Assembly (NCBI GenBank): GCA_032871835.1
Contig: CM065295.1
Coordinates: forward strand, 65,159,687 to 65,223,686
From: Dipteronia dyeriana
Taxonomy: Eukaryota; Streptophyta; Magnoliopsida; Sapindales; Sapindaceae
Reading direction: 5' to 3'
Length of the DNA stretch: 64,000 nucleotides
Shown: positions 22,830-35,672 of the stretch, piece by piece
Position numbering within the stretch: the first letter of the stretch is position 1
Layout of the letters: every line of letters starts with the position of its first letter
Notes under the pieces: model-generated
Databases searched by the model: none
Told to the model about the DNA's origin: nothing
Seen by the model: the letters and a program-made list of their open reading frames with translations, nothing else
Translations under genes and position numbers: made by a program

Positions 22830-23480
22830 AAATTTCTCAACTGTAACGGATCAAGAACATGTTCTTCAGAATCGAACTTTTTTTGTAATGGATCGAGAAC
22901 ATTTACAAACGGATCGAACTTTTTGGAAAGGGATCGAGAACATTTTCTAAGTGATCGAGCTTTTTTCAAATGGATTGAGTACTTTTTATAAGAGATCGAG
23001 AACTTTTTCAAGGGTTAGGGAATAATTTACAACGGATCAAGAACTTTTATAACGGTTCGATTTGAGAACTTTTATCGAGAATATTTGTCAAATTATCGAT
23101 AACTTTTATTAAGGGATCGAGAACTTTTAACAAGGGAACGAGAACTTTTTCTAAGGGATCAAGAACATTTCTAACTGTTCGAGAACTTTTTTAAGAGATC
23201 GAGAATATTTATCAAATTATCGAGAACTTTTATCAAGGGATCGAGAACTTTTATCAAGGGATCGAGAACATTTTCTAAGGGATTGAGAACTTTTTCTAAG
23301 GGATCGAGAACTTTTTCTAAGGGATAGAGAAATTTTTTAAGGGATCGAGAACTTTTTTAAGGGATCGAGATTATTTGTCAAATTATCGAAACTTTTGTAA
23401 CGGTTCGAGAACTTTTGTCCAGTGATCGAGAACTTTTATAACTTTTATAACGGTTCGAGCACTTTTTTGTCGAGTATTTT
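22830..23480. repeat. Minisatellite, unit about 20-24 bp, upstream of the transposase
   Basis: Irregular array of GGGATCGAGAACTTTTTCTA variants filling about 650 bases just upstream of the transposase start, on its 5' side. Subterminal arrays are frequent in Mutator-like elements. Units vary in length and sequence, so the array is old. Confidence 0.85.
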
Positions 23481-26400
23481 TTTCAAATAATCAAACTTTT
23501 TTCAAACTAAACAAAAGCTCGTTCCAATACAAAATAAGCTCGATTTATCTTTAAATATTATCGGTCACACAAGAAAAAAGCACGGATGTTTTCCATTTTC
23601 ATACATTATAGTGCAGAATCTGAAATGGATACATTGTTATCGGGAATGGATACATTGTTAACCCGCACAGAAATGAATGCAAAATATCTGAAATGCATAA
23701 AAGAAATTTAGGTGAAGATCATAAATATTTGTTAACTTCTAGTGCAGAATCTTGAGAGAGACAACTTTTTTAGAGAGAGAGTCAAATTTTTCAGACAAGT
23801 TTTTTGGAGAGATACCAACGAGTTCAGAAAGTTGCTTTTTAAAAATTAAAGTTTATGGACAATTTGAGTAGTTCACCATAATATGTGTTTTTTAAACTTA
23901 AGTTATTAAAATGATGACATCATCACAACACACCTTAAAAAATGTGACATATCTCACCATTTCCAATTTTATTAAAAGATCATTATAAAATCTTAATGGT
24001 CATTCCATTACGTAGAAACACAACTATTCAACTCTATAATAATTTTGAATATAATCAATTAATGTTCTAAGTGAAATAAACAAATTATAATGAAATCTTA
24101 ATGGTTAGTCTACTGTGTTTAAACATAATCATCTAATTCTATAATAATTTCATAGGTTATACATTTGTAAAACATGAACAACAAATCCAATATCATAACA
24201 CCCAACATAAATTTATATATTTCTCTTAATCAATCCAACACCGTCAAACATATTTTTTTTTTTAAGTTATGTAAAACAATGAGAAACATATAACCATCTT
24301 AAATTTATGTTGAGTATATATTATTTGTGAACATATAGAATATGTAGGCATCATCAAGCGTTGGGAACTTTCATTCAATCAAATGAAAATATATTAGACG
24401 CAACTTTAATTTTTTTTAACATTTATATCACGTTATATAAATGAATACCTCAAGATGATGAACCTCCTATGGAGAAAAACATCACATATCACATGTGATA
24501 ACCCTCCTACGGAGATGATTAAAACATGCATTTCCATCTTTACAGTTCAAATTTAATAATTAATAAATAACGAACATCTCAAAATCTTAATGATTAGTCA
24601 CTACGTGAAAGATAATCATCTAATTCATGAGAAAATTCTATCAGTTATTAATTTTAAACAAACTAATAATTATTATGAAAACTCAATGATTAATCACTAC
24701 GTGAAACATAATCATCTAAAATCATAATAATTATTTATAAAATGCAATTATTCTCGAACAAAATTTTGGAAATTTTAAAATTGTCTCATGATTTTGGTCA
24801 ATTTTAAATTGACCCCTATATTTATCATAATATTAAATTGGCCCAACTACTTTCTAAAATTATAAATCTACCCTAACGCATAACCAATTACACATAGATA
24901 CCTCAAAGTTATATTAATTATAATAGGCCCAGGATAAATTGGATAACAACCCAATATTCTATCTAATTTAAAAGGGATCTAGGAAAATTTCAAAATAGTC
25001 AAAAACTTTATCTAATTACAAAAAGTGACCCCACACAAAACAAACCAGAAAACCCTAGTCTTGGCGTCACCATTCATCTTTGCTCCATCGGTCACCAGAA
25101 CGGCAGTAACCGCTTCCCAACGACGGCCAACCGCATGAAACTCGATGTGTTTTCTGACGGTTTCGAAGCAAATCGATCCGAGAAAACCCACAGATCTTCA
25201 CAACCCATGAGATCCACATCCGTGTGGATCTCTTACAGATACAACCCATGCCGTTGTTGGAAAAGCAACGGCCATCAGCAACCCAAACAAAGCCTCACTG
25301 AAGCGTGACGGGTCTACGAACGATTGATCCGCGTCGGGTGTGGGTCAGATGTTCCAGGCGAAGCATGACCCGTGGTTGTGCATGGGTCTGGGTCATATTG
25401 GCACAGCGACCCGTGTCTACTCACGGATCTAGGCCATCAACCCTCATCTTATACATGGCCTTTGCGTCTGAAATACAAATCTACCCAGCGAGGAGCACCT
25501 CTGGCTAGACAACCGCATCCATTAATGGTTTCATGCCAACACACATGTCAAGACAATTTTTTGCTAAATTTAACGATTATAAAATAATCCAATAAAAAAT
25601 CCAATTTTAATGATTCACATAATCCATAAATCAAATTCAATTGTGTGCGATGTTCATAGCAAGTGAGATCGTGAGCCTCCATTCAAATACAACGATACCT
25701 GACTTTTACAACATGTAAAAATATTACACAATTCACATATATGAAGTTAATTAATGGCAGTAATAATTTAACTTAATCAATTCGGTGGTTATAAAAACAA
25801 AATACAAATACGAAATTAAAACTATTCAACTTGTGTAACAATACGATCGGCTCTAATATCACTGTTAGCATTATATATTAAGAAATAATTAAATCTCGTA
25901 TTGCATATATAAGTATGAATATACGTGTACCTGGAAGCGTAGCGAAAATAATTCAAGTTATAGAGAATCTTAATCCTAAATCCATAATAGCGTAATAACA
26001 AATACCTGAAAAGAAAACAATGAAAACAATAGAGAGTTTACTCTCTCTTCACCTTTCTCAGACTGCCTAATGGGGAGACAGTTTTGTAATATGTTCTACG
26101 AGTGAGAGTAAGACCCCTTATCAATAGTATAACTTCCTAGAATTCTAACTCATAAATGATTCTCAAAACCCTATAATGGCTAGTTCTAAAAGAAATACTG
26201 GACCACACATATACAATATCTCATATCATATCCTACATATATTTAATGTAGTTAATGTGCACCGAACCCAACAATATTGATCATATTAATAACCGGCTTT
26301 ATCCGATCAACTCTCACTTACTTAAACACTTGAATCAATTCGGTTTTCATAAACTCAAAATATAATAAAATATGTTGCTTACAATTTTATAAAAGTCTTA

Positions 26401-27020
26401 CAAAAAATACTAAAATCTCATATCAACAAAATGAAATACAGGGTTTTTCAAGAGAGGGAAGACTCAAACCCATAATATCATGGTGCAAGTGTAAAGGTTA
26501 CCACCGGATCAACCTCATTTCTCCAGCTTTTGAAACCAGTAAATCAGCGCTAAATGCAAAAACTTACAACAGTCCAACCAAACGTAACAAGACGAACCCA
26601 TCTATGCTCTCTGTAGGTGCTATAAATCTTAAGGGCCCATTCATTATTCTTTTCATTTTTGTGACATCCTTCCATAATCCATAGTTTCTTTTTTTCTTTC
26701 TTTTTTCAAATATATAATTAATCTATAGTATAGTTGTGTTTGTTTTTCTTTCCATTTTGGTCCTCTATGAATAATGCAAGCATGTAATATAAAGTACACA
26801 ACATTAAATGAACTATAATTTCAAATGCTAGGGGGGCCAAATACACATTTATAATATATATTGTAGATAGATAACGTGAAAACAAATCCAGGTTCCATCC
26901 GACAGTCATCTTCTACTCCAAAAGATCAATAATTAATGATCAACTCCAAATTACACGAAAACTCATAAATAAATAAACAAGAACCCCACAACTACTACTA
27001 AAATGAAATTAAAGCCGTCA
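23481..27020. other. Intergenic DNA, no gene recognised
   Basis: AT-rich sequence downstream (3') of ascorbate oxidase. 23481-23900 continues from the minisatellite and may hold the right end of the Mutator-like element. 24440-24760 has repeated phrases such as AATCATCTAA and TCACTACGTGAAA. 25030-25510 is GC-richer with short ORFs on both strands and no recognisable family; its composition resembles the interiors of the non-autonomous Mutator-like elements elsewhere. A SINE-like piece is at 26446-26525. Confidence 0.5.
26446..26525 (-). mobile_element. tRNA-derived SINE-like remnant
   Basis: Minus strand: A-box-like TGATCCGGTGGTAACC followed by B-box-like GGGTTTGAGTCTTCC. Short and without clear ends. 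Confidence 0.4.
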
Positions 27021-30000
27021 TCAATTTTGTGTAGTCTTCATGAACCTGTTCCCAGTCAAGCCACAAGCAAGTGCCTGATTAGAAATACCATTAACATGTT
27101 GAACACCTTCAGCAAAAACCACACCCATACCCATATGCAAATGAGGCTCGATATGGCAATGGAATGCCCACACTCCTGGATTATCCGTAACGAATCTCAA
27201 CGCGGTCCACCCGTGTGGGAAAATCACTGCGGTGTTTCTCAATGGAGGGTTTTTCAAGTTGAATTTCTTCTCATCTTCCTTGGTAAACTTTCCTTCTCCA
27301 TACCCTAACACCCAGAAGTCGTGTCCATGCAAATGCCATGGATGTATTTCGCTAACGTTTGCCGCTAACGCATTAGCATTTTGCAGTATAACATCAACTG
27401 TGGTGTTCAAAGGAAGCATGTAAACCCCATTTCCAGTAGTCGTGTTAGGGTTTACGGGTGGTTTCATTATATCATAATCACTTGAGAAATTCTCTGGTGG
27501 GCTTTTGTTATCAAATGCGGTTTTGAGAGAATATTTAATGGAACCCAAATAAGGGGTTGATGGTAGATGCAAGGAAATATTGTTGATAGACCACTTGATA
27601 AATCCATCGATCAAGTTTTGGGTATTGAGAAGGATGATCCTACGGTCGTAATTTTTCGGAGGTTTCGGGGATCCCATTAGGGCAAGTATTTTGTTAGAGA
27701 AAGACTTACTATGACCATAATCATTCCATGCTGGAGTAGCAGAGGGTGGTAAGGGTGGGATTTTTGATGCTAAAGTTGGTGCATAGTTTAAAAGGGTTAG
27801 GGCTTGTGGGGTTTGTGGTCTTCTTCCTCTAACACCAATTGAAATCCAGTAATTTTTAAAAGCTTCTTGATTTGTTCTTATTAAAACTGAGTAGCTCTCA
27901 CCAGAATAAATGTCAATGTCTTCCACTTGGAATGGTTGCACATAATTTCCATCAGCTTCCACCACCACCATTTTGTGACCCTGAACAATACAAAATGATC
28001 ATTATAATAAATTAATTAATATATTTTAACGTGAGAGAAATTTTTAATGCTAAAAGTCCATGTGGCTGAGCTGTATAGTCAGTCGTATAGAGAAGAATAA
28101 AAAAAATATTAAAATCCATATTACGAGGTTTATTCATAATTGAAATCGAAATCCAAGACCTGAATATGTTATTGTTATTAGGGGCGGACATAAAAACCGA
28201 AACCGAAACCGAATTGAATCGAATAAAATCGAATCGAAAAAGGGTGTTTGGTTCGGTTTATAGCTTATATTCAATTCAAACCGATTTGAAATTTGAAAAC
28301 CGAACTGAACCAAATAAACCGAATTGTCTTAATTAATTATTTTGTAATGTTCAATTTAATTATGGATTGTTTGTTGATGATGTTTTATTTTTAGACTACA
28401 TTATATACTTCGTATTTTTACTTCTATTTATAAAAGTTATGATTATTTTATATTTTGATTGAGTATGTAGACCGAATATGATTGGATTTTTAGATTTGGA
28501 TTCAAAATCGAGTTGTATTTTGTTTGAATTACTTTTTATATATTATGTTTTCTTAAAAAAATTAAGTCTAAATGCTAAAAATGCAACTTAAAGACACAAA
28601 AAATTGAAAAACATAGTAAAAAACCTTCAAAGTCCAATAGATCTAAAACCGAATTGAATCGAACCGAACTGAACTTAAATAAAGGTGTTCGGTTTTCAGA
28701 TTCAAACTGATTCAAATCGATTCATATTTTTAAAAACCGAATATATATCGGATCAATACAGTTTTGGTCAACACAGAACCGAACAGAACACATCCAACCC
28801 TAATTCTTATATTTAAATTTTAAAAATAAAATAGAACTTAACGAGTGATGCGTGCATCTAATACCGGGACCGGATCCAGGCCCCGGAACAAAAAAAAAAC
28901 AATTAAGAGTGGTCAAATTAAGTTGCCAATTACTGTACGTGAAACTTTTACTTTAAAGAGTTGCAGAGTTGGTACAGTTGGACCAGAATGACAGAAGTCA
29001 AAGCATCCAAAGTTTCTGTAAAATTAATAAATTAAGCAAATGAACCCGGCCCAAAAAAAAAAAGAATCATCTATTATTAAAGATGTAAATATAAAAAAAG
29101 ATTCGAGCATATTTAATACTAATTATTTGGCATAATAATTGATTTATATATAATATAATTCTAATTACTCGTTTTTTGTCCAGTACAGTACTCAGAAAGC
29201 AAAACTGTTCCCCGTAAGATTGATATGTGAATGGAAAAAAAAAAAATCCAAGAAGAATCAAATAGCATAGACAAGGCAGCTAAATATAATTTGACTCAAC
29301 CAAACCTAAGTTTTGCTTTATGAATTATAATACCGAAATTAACTTTATTTTCATTTGAAATTATGAGCTATGGTATTTGTTTTTTAAGGATTCCATATAT
29401 GCATATACGTTATTGGTAGGGAGCTTTTAGAACTTTTGGTTGAGTGATAATTTGTAAGTTGATATAAACAAAAGATAATGGACCGACCATAATACATTTA
29501 ATGACTTGTCATTTTAATCGCTTGATTTTGGACATACGAAGGAAACACGAACTGGGCAACTGGCCTGCCAAATTTGCAACAATTATCTGGTGCCATTGAT
29601 TTGACACCACACCACGTTCTGCTTTTTGCTCGATTCGTTGGTGTCATCCTTTTACTTTTTTTTTTTGTTGACTAATTCATCAATTCCTTCTCCAAATTAT
29701 ATTCCGAGGTGGCTATCATGCCTGCCACCATCTCTCTTTTCTTTGTCCTGTTTTATTCATTTTGTAGCAATTTCTTTTTAATATTTTCAAAAACTGTCGT
29801 TACTATATATATGTTAAAAGTGAGTTTATATTTATTAGTTAGATACTTAGATACTTAGATCCAGATATATATAATTATAATAAAAGATCGATACAGAGAT
29901 GCTTACCCCAACAGCCAAGTTGAGAGAAGCGAGTGCAGTAGTACTGGCAATCCTGAGCCTGTAAGTTTTGTTTGGGAGAACACGCAAGATCTGGGGTGCG

Positions 30001-30759
30001 CACTGTTCATTGCCTCTTAAGTTGCACTGGTTTGTGGAGGTGGTGTTGCTAAAATGCGCTGCTAGGGAACAGTTGAACTGCCCTCTTCCATTGATCAATA
30101 CAGTCTGTGCAGTACGTAGCATACATATATTAATTATTAAATAACATGCAATAAACATATTAACCAAAAATGAGTACCTGGGGTTCACCGATCCAACGAA
30201 AAGGCTTGGAGGAGAGGCCAACCTCTTGATGATGAACACTTTGGTGCCACCAGTCACTCAGTAACATGTTGAACTCACCATCATAGTGGAATGGTTCTCT
30301 CTGATCTCCATCCGCCACGTCCACAATGAGAGAGCCATACAGACCTGCTGATCTTTGCATTCCAAAATGACCATGGTAGAAGTACGTTCCTGGCTTGTCA
30401 ACTACGAACCTGTAATCGAAGGTTTCTCCAGGATTGATAGCACACTGAGAGATGGAAGCAGTCCCATCAGCCCATGGAGTGCCCACCTGTCTGATTCCGT
30501 GCCAGTGAATCACAACTCCCTCTGTGTGGAGTTTGTTAGTCAGTAGAACAGAAATGGTGTCTCCAGCTTTAGCTCGGATCGTTGGCCCTGGAAACTGACC
30601 GTTGATTCCCATCACAACGCTCTCTTTGCAATCTGGTGACCAGAACATGTACTCCACATCCCATTTTAAATGCCTTGTTTTTCCTGAACCAAATGACCTT
30701 TCAAATGAACACAATAATAATAATATGCACAAAACTAAACCTCCTCTTAGAAAACCCAT
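27021..30759 (-). CDS. L-ascorbate oxidase (secreted multicopper oxidase), three exons
   Basis: Oxidises apoplastic ascorbate while reducing O2 to water. Exons: 30759-30178, 30104-29907 and 27980-27021, all joined in phase 0 with CAG/GT and AG borders; introns 73 and 1926 bp. The 579-codon product matches usual family length. A signal peptide (about residues 1-25) precedes three cupredoxin domains. Copper ligands are complete: HWHG (85-88), HGH (129-131), HPWHLHGH (473-480) and [12 protein letters not shown] (534-545). Type 1 copper ligands are His473, Cys535, His540 and Met545, with the spacing of cucumber ascorbate oxidase. The exon 1/2 join gives [16 protein letters not shown], the family consensus. 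No disruption seen. Intron 2 carries a MITE. Related fragments of its promoter occur at 1138 and 12600. Confidence 0.95.
28179..28802. mobile_element. hAT-type MITE in ascorbate oxidase intron 2
   Basis: Left end TAGGGGCGGACATAAAAACC; the right end on the minus strand is TAGGTTGGATGTGTTC-like and followed inward by GGTTCGG repeats. Flanks ATTGTTAT (28171-28178) and ATTCTTAT (28803-28810) are an 8-bp target duplication with one change. Length 624 bp, non-coding. Same TAGGGG class as 11450-12284. Confidence 0.75.
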
Positions 30760-30833
30760 TTCTGACTCCTGGCTCTTGAGAGGTAAGGTAGCAGCTATTT
30801 GTAGTTTTGTAGTGCTAGAGTGCTGGACCTTTC

Positions 30834-30845
30834 CTATATTTTAAA
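30834..30845 (-). promoter_or_regulatory. Probable TATA box of ascorbate oxidase
   Basis: Minus strand TTTAAAATATAG about 75 bp upstream of the start codon; conserved in copy C near 12722-12733. Confidence 0.5.
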
Positions 30846-33800
30846 CACGCTTTCGGCGTTCTTTCGGGTTCTGGCAGCCTGTGGGGCATATGTTATACTA
30901 TTTTGCTCATTATTTATTCAGGATTTGTAATTTTTTTTTTTTTTTTTAACCTTTTTAAAGAACGGGATCGATAGTTAATAAAGATGATGCGAAAGACTGA
31001 AGTTCATTATAACGTTGATATGTTATATTAAAATTCATTATAACGATAATATGTTATATTAAAAGATTACGTGAAAAAAGATCAAATCAACCAAAATATC
31101 AATTCCATTATTCATACATATTATATGTAATATTTATCCGGTTAAAATTAAATTAATTTTTAATAATATAACAATATAAAAATATATAAACATAATAAGG
31201 TGTTTAGATTTTAATGGAAATTGCGAAACCACCTATCACTAATATATTTTAAGTAAAAAAATTAAAATATCGATTTTTTTTTATGATTAAAGGAAGAAAT
31301 CATCTTCTTAGCTGAACAGTTAATATCAAGAACAAAATTATTTATTTTGTATTTATTTTGTTTTGTATGACTTTAACTTTTGTGAATGAGAGACCAAGTT
31401 AACAAATGTTTTATAATTTAAAAATTGAATATCACAATCAATATATAAAAAACGTGCCATTTTTTTACAGCCTACATATGCTCTCTCTCTCTGTTCGCCC
31501 CTAGCTTCCTTTTGGTTAAAAGTTCAAACATTGAGTGCATAATGATAGTTGTCTGTATATGTCGACTTTCAATGATGGTTGCCTGTATACATCGATTTTG
31601 GAATAATATGTTGTATTTTAATCTGATTTCTTAATGTCAAATTATCCCAAGACTCCACGTTTCTATCAATAAAATAATAAATTGAGTTCTTATTTTCATA
31701 AAGTATCTACAGGGTTAAACATATACCATTATACCCTATATTCCGCGGATCCTTTCCATAAATTCCGTAAACCCATACACGTTAGTAATTTTATAATTTA
31801 GACCGCAGTTGGAACAAAAACACATTTTGTTATGAATTTCCAAGTAACATATAAAAGCATAGCCCAATCAATACGTTCAAGTCAGATACTCGTCCATCTG
31901 TTCTCGAGTGTAATTGCCATTGCTTGTCGTCATCGACCATGAACTAGGGTGGGCTTTCTAAAAAAATCTGGAAAGTTTAAAAGAATTAATAATGAATATA
32001 TTTCCTTATAAAAAATTAAGGAATATTAAGATTTTAGTCCCTATAGTTAGCGTTAATCTGAGTTTGGTCCATTAGTTTTTTTAATTATTAACTTTAGTCC
32101 TTCTAAAACGGTTTCCGATAAATGATAAAGTCATAGGGTAAAATGACCATGCTGCCATTGGTACATGTGAAAAAACCCTTATGCCCTTAATGAAGTGGGT
32201 TGTTGGGCCTGCTAAGAACCCAGCCCAGATCTATTTGCATATAGAAACAAGTCAACTTGAGTCACTGAGCGCACCCCAAACATTAATGAGTATACCCATT
32301 GCATCAGTGTGACGTTAGCATGACGTCACGTCGTTTTCTTCAGCTAGCAACCCGTCGACCTGCTCGTGCCCGACCCTGACTCGGTGGTTGACTCGACATA
32401 AAATCTGTCTATTCTATACCGTTTTCGACGATTTTTTGCCCATAATGATGGTCGACCCTTCTCCGGTCGGTTTTCCACCCATTCTAAACTCTCATGCGCA
32501 CATTTCCATGGAATCACTAAACCCTCCCACCACTAAAATCCAACCCAAAAACCCATCCCGCCACTAAAATCAACCATCCACCATACCTAGTGAATCGTAA
32601 ATCACTCATCACTCAACCACCATCACCAAACCAAGAACCTATTGAATCGGTACCGCAAAAAAATAAATAAATTAAAAACTCATTGAATCTGTGGAGAGAT
32701 CGGGATCGAGAGAAAGAGAGAAATGAGTTTGATCGAGAAAGAGAGAGATGAGATCGAGAGAGAGGGTTTGGTAGCGGTGGTTCAGATCGTTTGGTTTCTG
32801 GTGGTGGTGGTGATGGTGGTGTTGAACGAGTGAGAGGGACTGAGAGAGATGAATGGATTTAGAGAGATTTGGTGTGTTGGGGTCAATTTTTAATTTTGTA
32901 AAGTTTTGGGGTTATTGTTTAATTATTATTTTGGTAGATATATAATTATATAAATTTGTCAAGTGTAATTATATAAATTTATCAAGGGCATTTGAGTCTT
33001 TTTAATTTTTAATTTATGTTTTTAATGTTTAATATTAATGATTTTAATATATTTTTAAATTTTAAATTTTTTTACATTATGAAATACCATTTTTATCCTT
33101 GTTTATGAAAAGCTTCTAGAAGCTTTTGTCATATTTCCTATAATGCCTTTATTGACCTAACTAAAGTCAATAAAAAACTAACGGAATTGAACGATAATGA
33201 CTTGAATAGGTATCGTCAAAGAACTGGTGGACTAAAGTTAGTAATTCAAAAAACTGATGGACCAAATCCATATTAACACTAACTAGAGGGTCTAAAATCA
33301 TAATATTCTAAAAATTAAAGATGTGCAACGATTGTAGGAATACGAGTAATGTAGCAGGATTTATATGATGTGTTTTTGTAGAATCTCTTCAAATTCACGA
33401 GGCGGTGGCCGGTGTGACATATTTTATTTTTCTTTCCTTAATAATTATTTTCTCTGATCCTTTCCCATATCTATTTAAATTTGATCCAATTTCTTTATTA
33501 ACATAGACAATTGATCGTCCAATAAATTATATTTTTATGAATGTTAAGAATTTAAACATTTTATTTTATATTGAAATTTTAGGATTATTATTATGTTTAG
33601 TTTATAAAGTTTTAGGAATATTTTAGTTCTCATTTAAGCTTATTTTAAATTTACAAACAAACAATATTGTTTAATTAATGAATTTCTTGTTGTTTTGATT
33701 GAAATTTAGATGCATGTTTTTTAAGTCTTTTTTTAAAGGTTTTTAATTAGAGTAATACTATACAACCCAAATAATTAACTCAAAATTCAATCAAAACAAT

Positions 33801-33884
33801 TACCACATAAATCATTGAATGATATGATTAATGAATAAACCACTTACCTCATCATTTAGATTGGTTTTGGGGCAATTTTTTTTT
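30840..33884. repeat. Parental ascorbate oxidase promoter region (segment B)
   Basis: Upstream flank of the intact gene, collinear with 1138-8500 (copy A) and, for its first 0.65 kb, with 12727-13457 (copy C). It lacks the three insertions of copy A, so it preserves their empty sites. It contains a Mutator-like element at 32020-33309. Apart from that no gene is seen. Confidence 0.85.
32020..33309. mobile_element. Non-autonomous Mutator-like element (copy B)
   Basis: Paralogue of 6807-7937, with the same 9-bp duplication AAAAATTAA on both sides (32011-32019, 33310-33318) and long inverted ends. It retains about 150 internal bases (near 32440-32600) missing in copy A. GA-rich runs and CCACCACTAAAATC motifs lie inside; no recognised ORF. 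Confidence 0.85.
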
Positions 33885-34658
33885 CTTTTTAAAAATGTAT
33901 AACAGATTCTCTAAATATAAGGAAAATATAGGACACATTATTAGAGGTGCTCCTAAGAAGATTTGATTGAGAAGGAAAGTAGAGAGACTGTTCAAGCAAT
34001 TTTCGATACATCATCCTTGTTAATAGTCAAAGAGGTGCTATCTTTTAATATACTGGGGATGCTCTACTTATTATTAACATAGGGAACATATGGGAAATTA
34101 ATAATTAAATATCTATAAATAATTGGTGATAACGACCAATGTTTTCCAATATTCCATTCCATTCATCACCGTTCGTTAATCAAGTATATAATTAATCTTC
34201 TCACACCTTCGTCCACATCTTTATGTTTTTCTAGTCTTCAAGTTATTTATCACATATCCTGAAATCATAAAAAAAAAATATTGATGATACTTTAATATTG
34301 AATTATTGATTGTTAAAATAATTCAAGAAGAAAAGTATACCAATTTTGATTTGAAAAAGAAAAGCAAACTAAACTATGCATCAATATGAAAATGGCAACT
34401 GGCAAAACAAAAGAATTTTTAGTCCCTTCAATTTTGTCAATAGATTAAAGCTTATTTTATCTGCGAATTTATTTTTTATTTAAAAACGTTTTTAACTAAT
34501 TATAACATGATCTTACTAAAACGGCCTTCCTTAAATATTAAGGAAGAATCTTCCATCAGCACAAATCAAGCAATCGACACAAATCATGCAATCTCTAATT
34601 AGTTGGTTCCACATGTTTCTCTCTTAATTGTTGTTTTCTATTATTGTACTAATTACTG
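33885..34658. other. Intergenic, no gene recognised
   Basis: AT-rich DNA between the end of the duplicated segment and the PIF-type MITE. No ORF or repeat that I can name. Confidence 0.5.
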
Positions 34659-34661
34659 TTA

Positions 34662-35534
34662 GGCACCGTTTGGTACATGGAATTGGATTGGACTATTTGA
34701 TGGGATTGGATTGGATTAGATTAAGATGAGACTGGGATTGGATTGGATTTGATTGAATTGGATTGGATTGAGATGGGACTGAGATTGGATTGAATTGGAT
34801 TGGATTAATATTATACCGTGTTTGGAGAAATAAAGGATTGTACTAAGATTGTCCAATCATGTGTTTAGGTAAAGTCTAGGATTAGACAAAATAAAAATTT
34901 TATATTAAAAAAAATTATAAACATCAATCATTTCACCGACCCACACCCACTCCACCCACATCCACCATCAACATCTCTCTTCTTCATCTTCTCCTCTGTT
35001 TTCTTTCTCTCTCTTTTTTCTCATAACGCCTCTCTGATCAAAGATTTTCTTTCACAGATCCAACAATCAAATATCACCATCTTTATCTCTTCCCATCTCT
35101 TTCTCTTCCTTTGTTATCAAGAGATAATTTAAATCGTCCCCTTCTCTTTCCTCGCCTCTCTTTCTCTCATTTATCTATTACAAAAAATTTGGAAAAAAAT
35201 TATAGATCTGCTATGGTGAGAGGAGATCACACCGATATGTATCAGAGGTAGTGGTAGCGAAGACGGTCGGAACAACGGCAGTGAGAGGTGTGACGGCCGG
35301 CGGAAGATGGAGGCGTGTGGATGTCATGTGGTGGTCACCGATGGAGGGAGCAAGCAGTGAGAAATAGTCCTGGGATAAATAGAGGTGGGGTGGGTGTTGG
35401 GTTTATTTAGTCCCATGATCATGGGACTAAATTTGTTTATGGGATTTGTAATCCCTTGTCCAAAACGATGCCAAACACCGAATTGAGACTAAAATTGTCC
35501 AATCCTAGTCCAATCCGATGTGCCAAACATGCCC
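34662..35534. mobile_element. PIF/Harbinger-type MITE
   Basis: Ends GGCACCGTTTGGTACATGG and, on the minus strand, GGGCATGTTTGGCACATCGG form an imperfect inverted repeat of about 35 bp including GGATTGGACT blocks, flanked by the 3-bp target duplication TTA (34659-34661, 35535-35537). TTA and a GTTTGG end are typical of PIF/Harbinger. Repetitive GGATTGGATTG stretches fill the left arm. No transposase. Confidence 0.8.
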
Positions 35535-35672
35535 TTAAATCGTAGTCTTTAGGATTAGTGTAAATGCTTTTTGTATTGTGACCGTAAACATCTTATATAA
35601 CTCATCATTGTAACAGAATGAAAGAATGTTCCTAGCTATTCACACAATACAATTTTCTCAATCCTTCTCTCA

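Larger units (their letters stand above)
16220..23480. mobile_element. Decayed Mutator-like element with Ulp1-like cargo (Kaonashi/CUMULE type)
   Basis: The core contains two converging pseudogenes: DUF1985/Ulp1-like on the plus strand (to 19752) and a mudrA-type transposase on the minus strand (from 22750 down to 19992), plus three tandem arrays. This two-gene convergent layout is known from plant Mutator-like elements that acquired a ubiquitin-like protease gene. Limits given are those of recognised content. Terminal inverted repeats and a 9-bp duplication were not found, which fits decay or the non-TIR type. Confidence 0.75.

Noticed and set aside
22830..23480. CRISPR-like array
   Set aside because: Units are contiguous, degenerate and without unique spacers; this is a eukaryotic minisatellite.
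27003..27423. Plus-strand ORFs over ascorbate oxidase exon 3
   Set aside because: Shadows of the real minus-strand exon, which has all copper-binding motifs.
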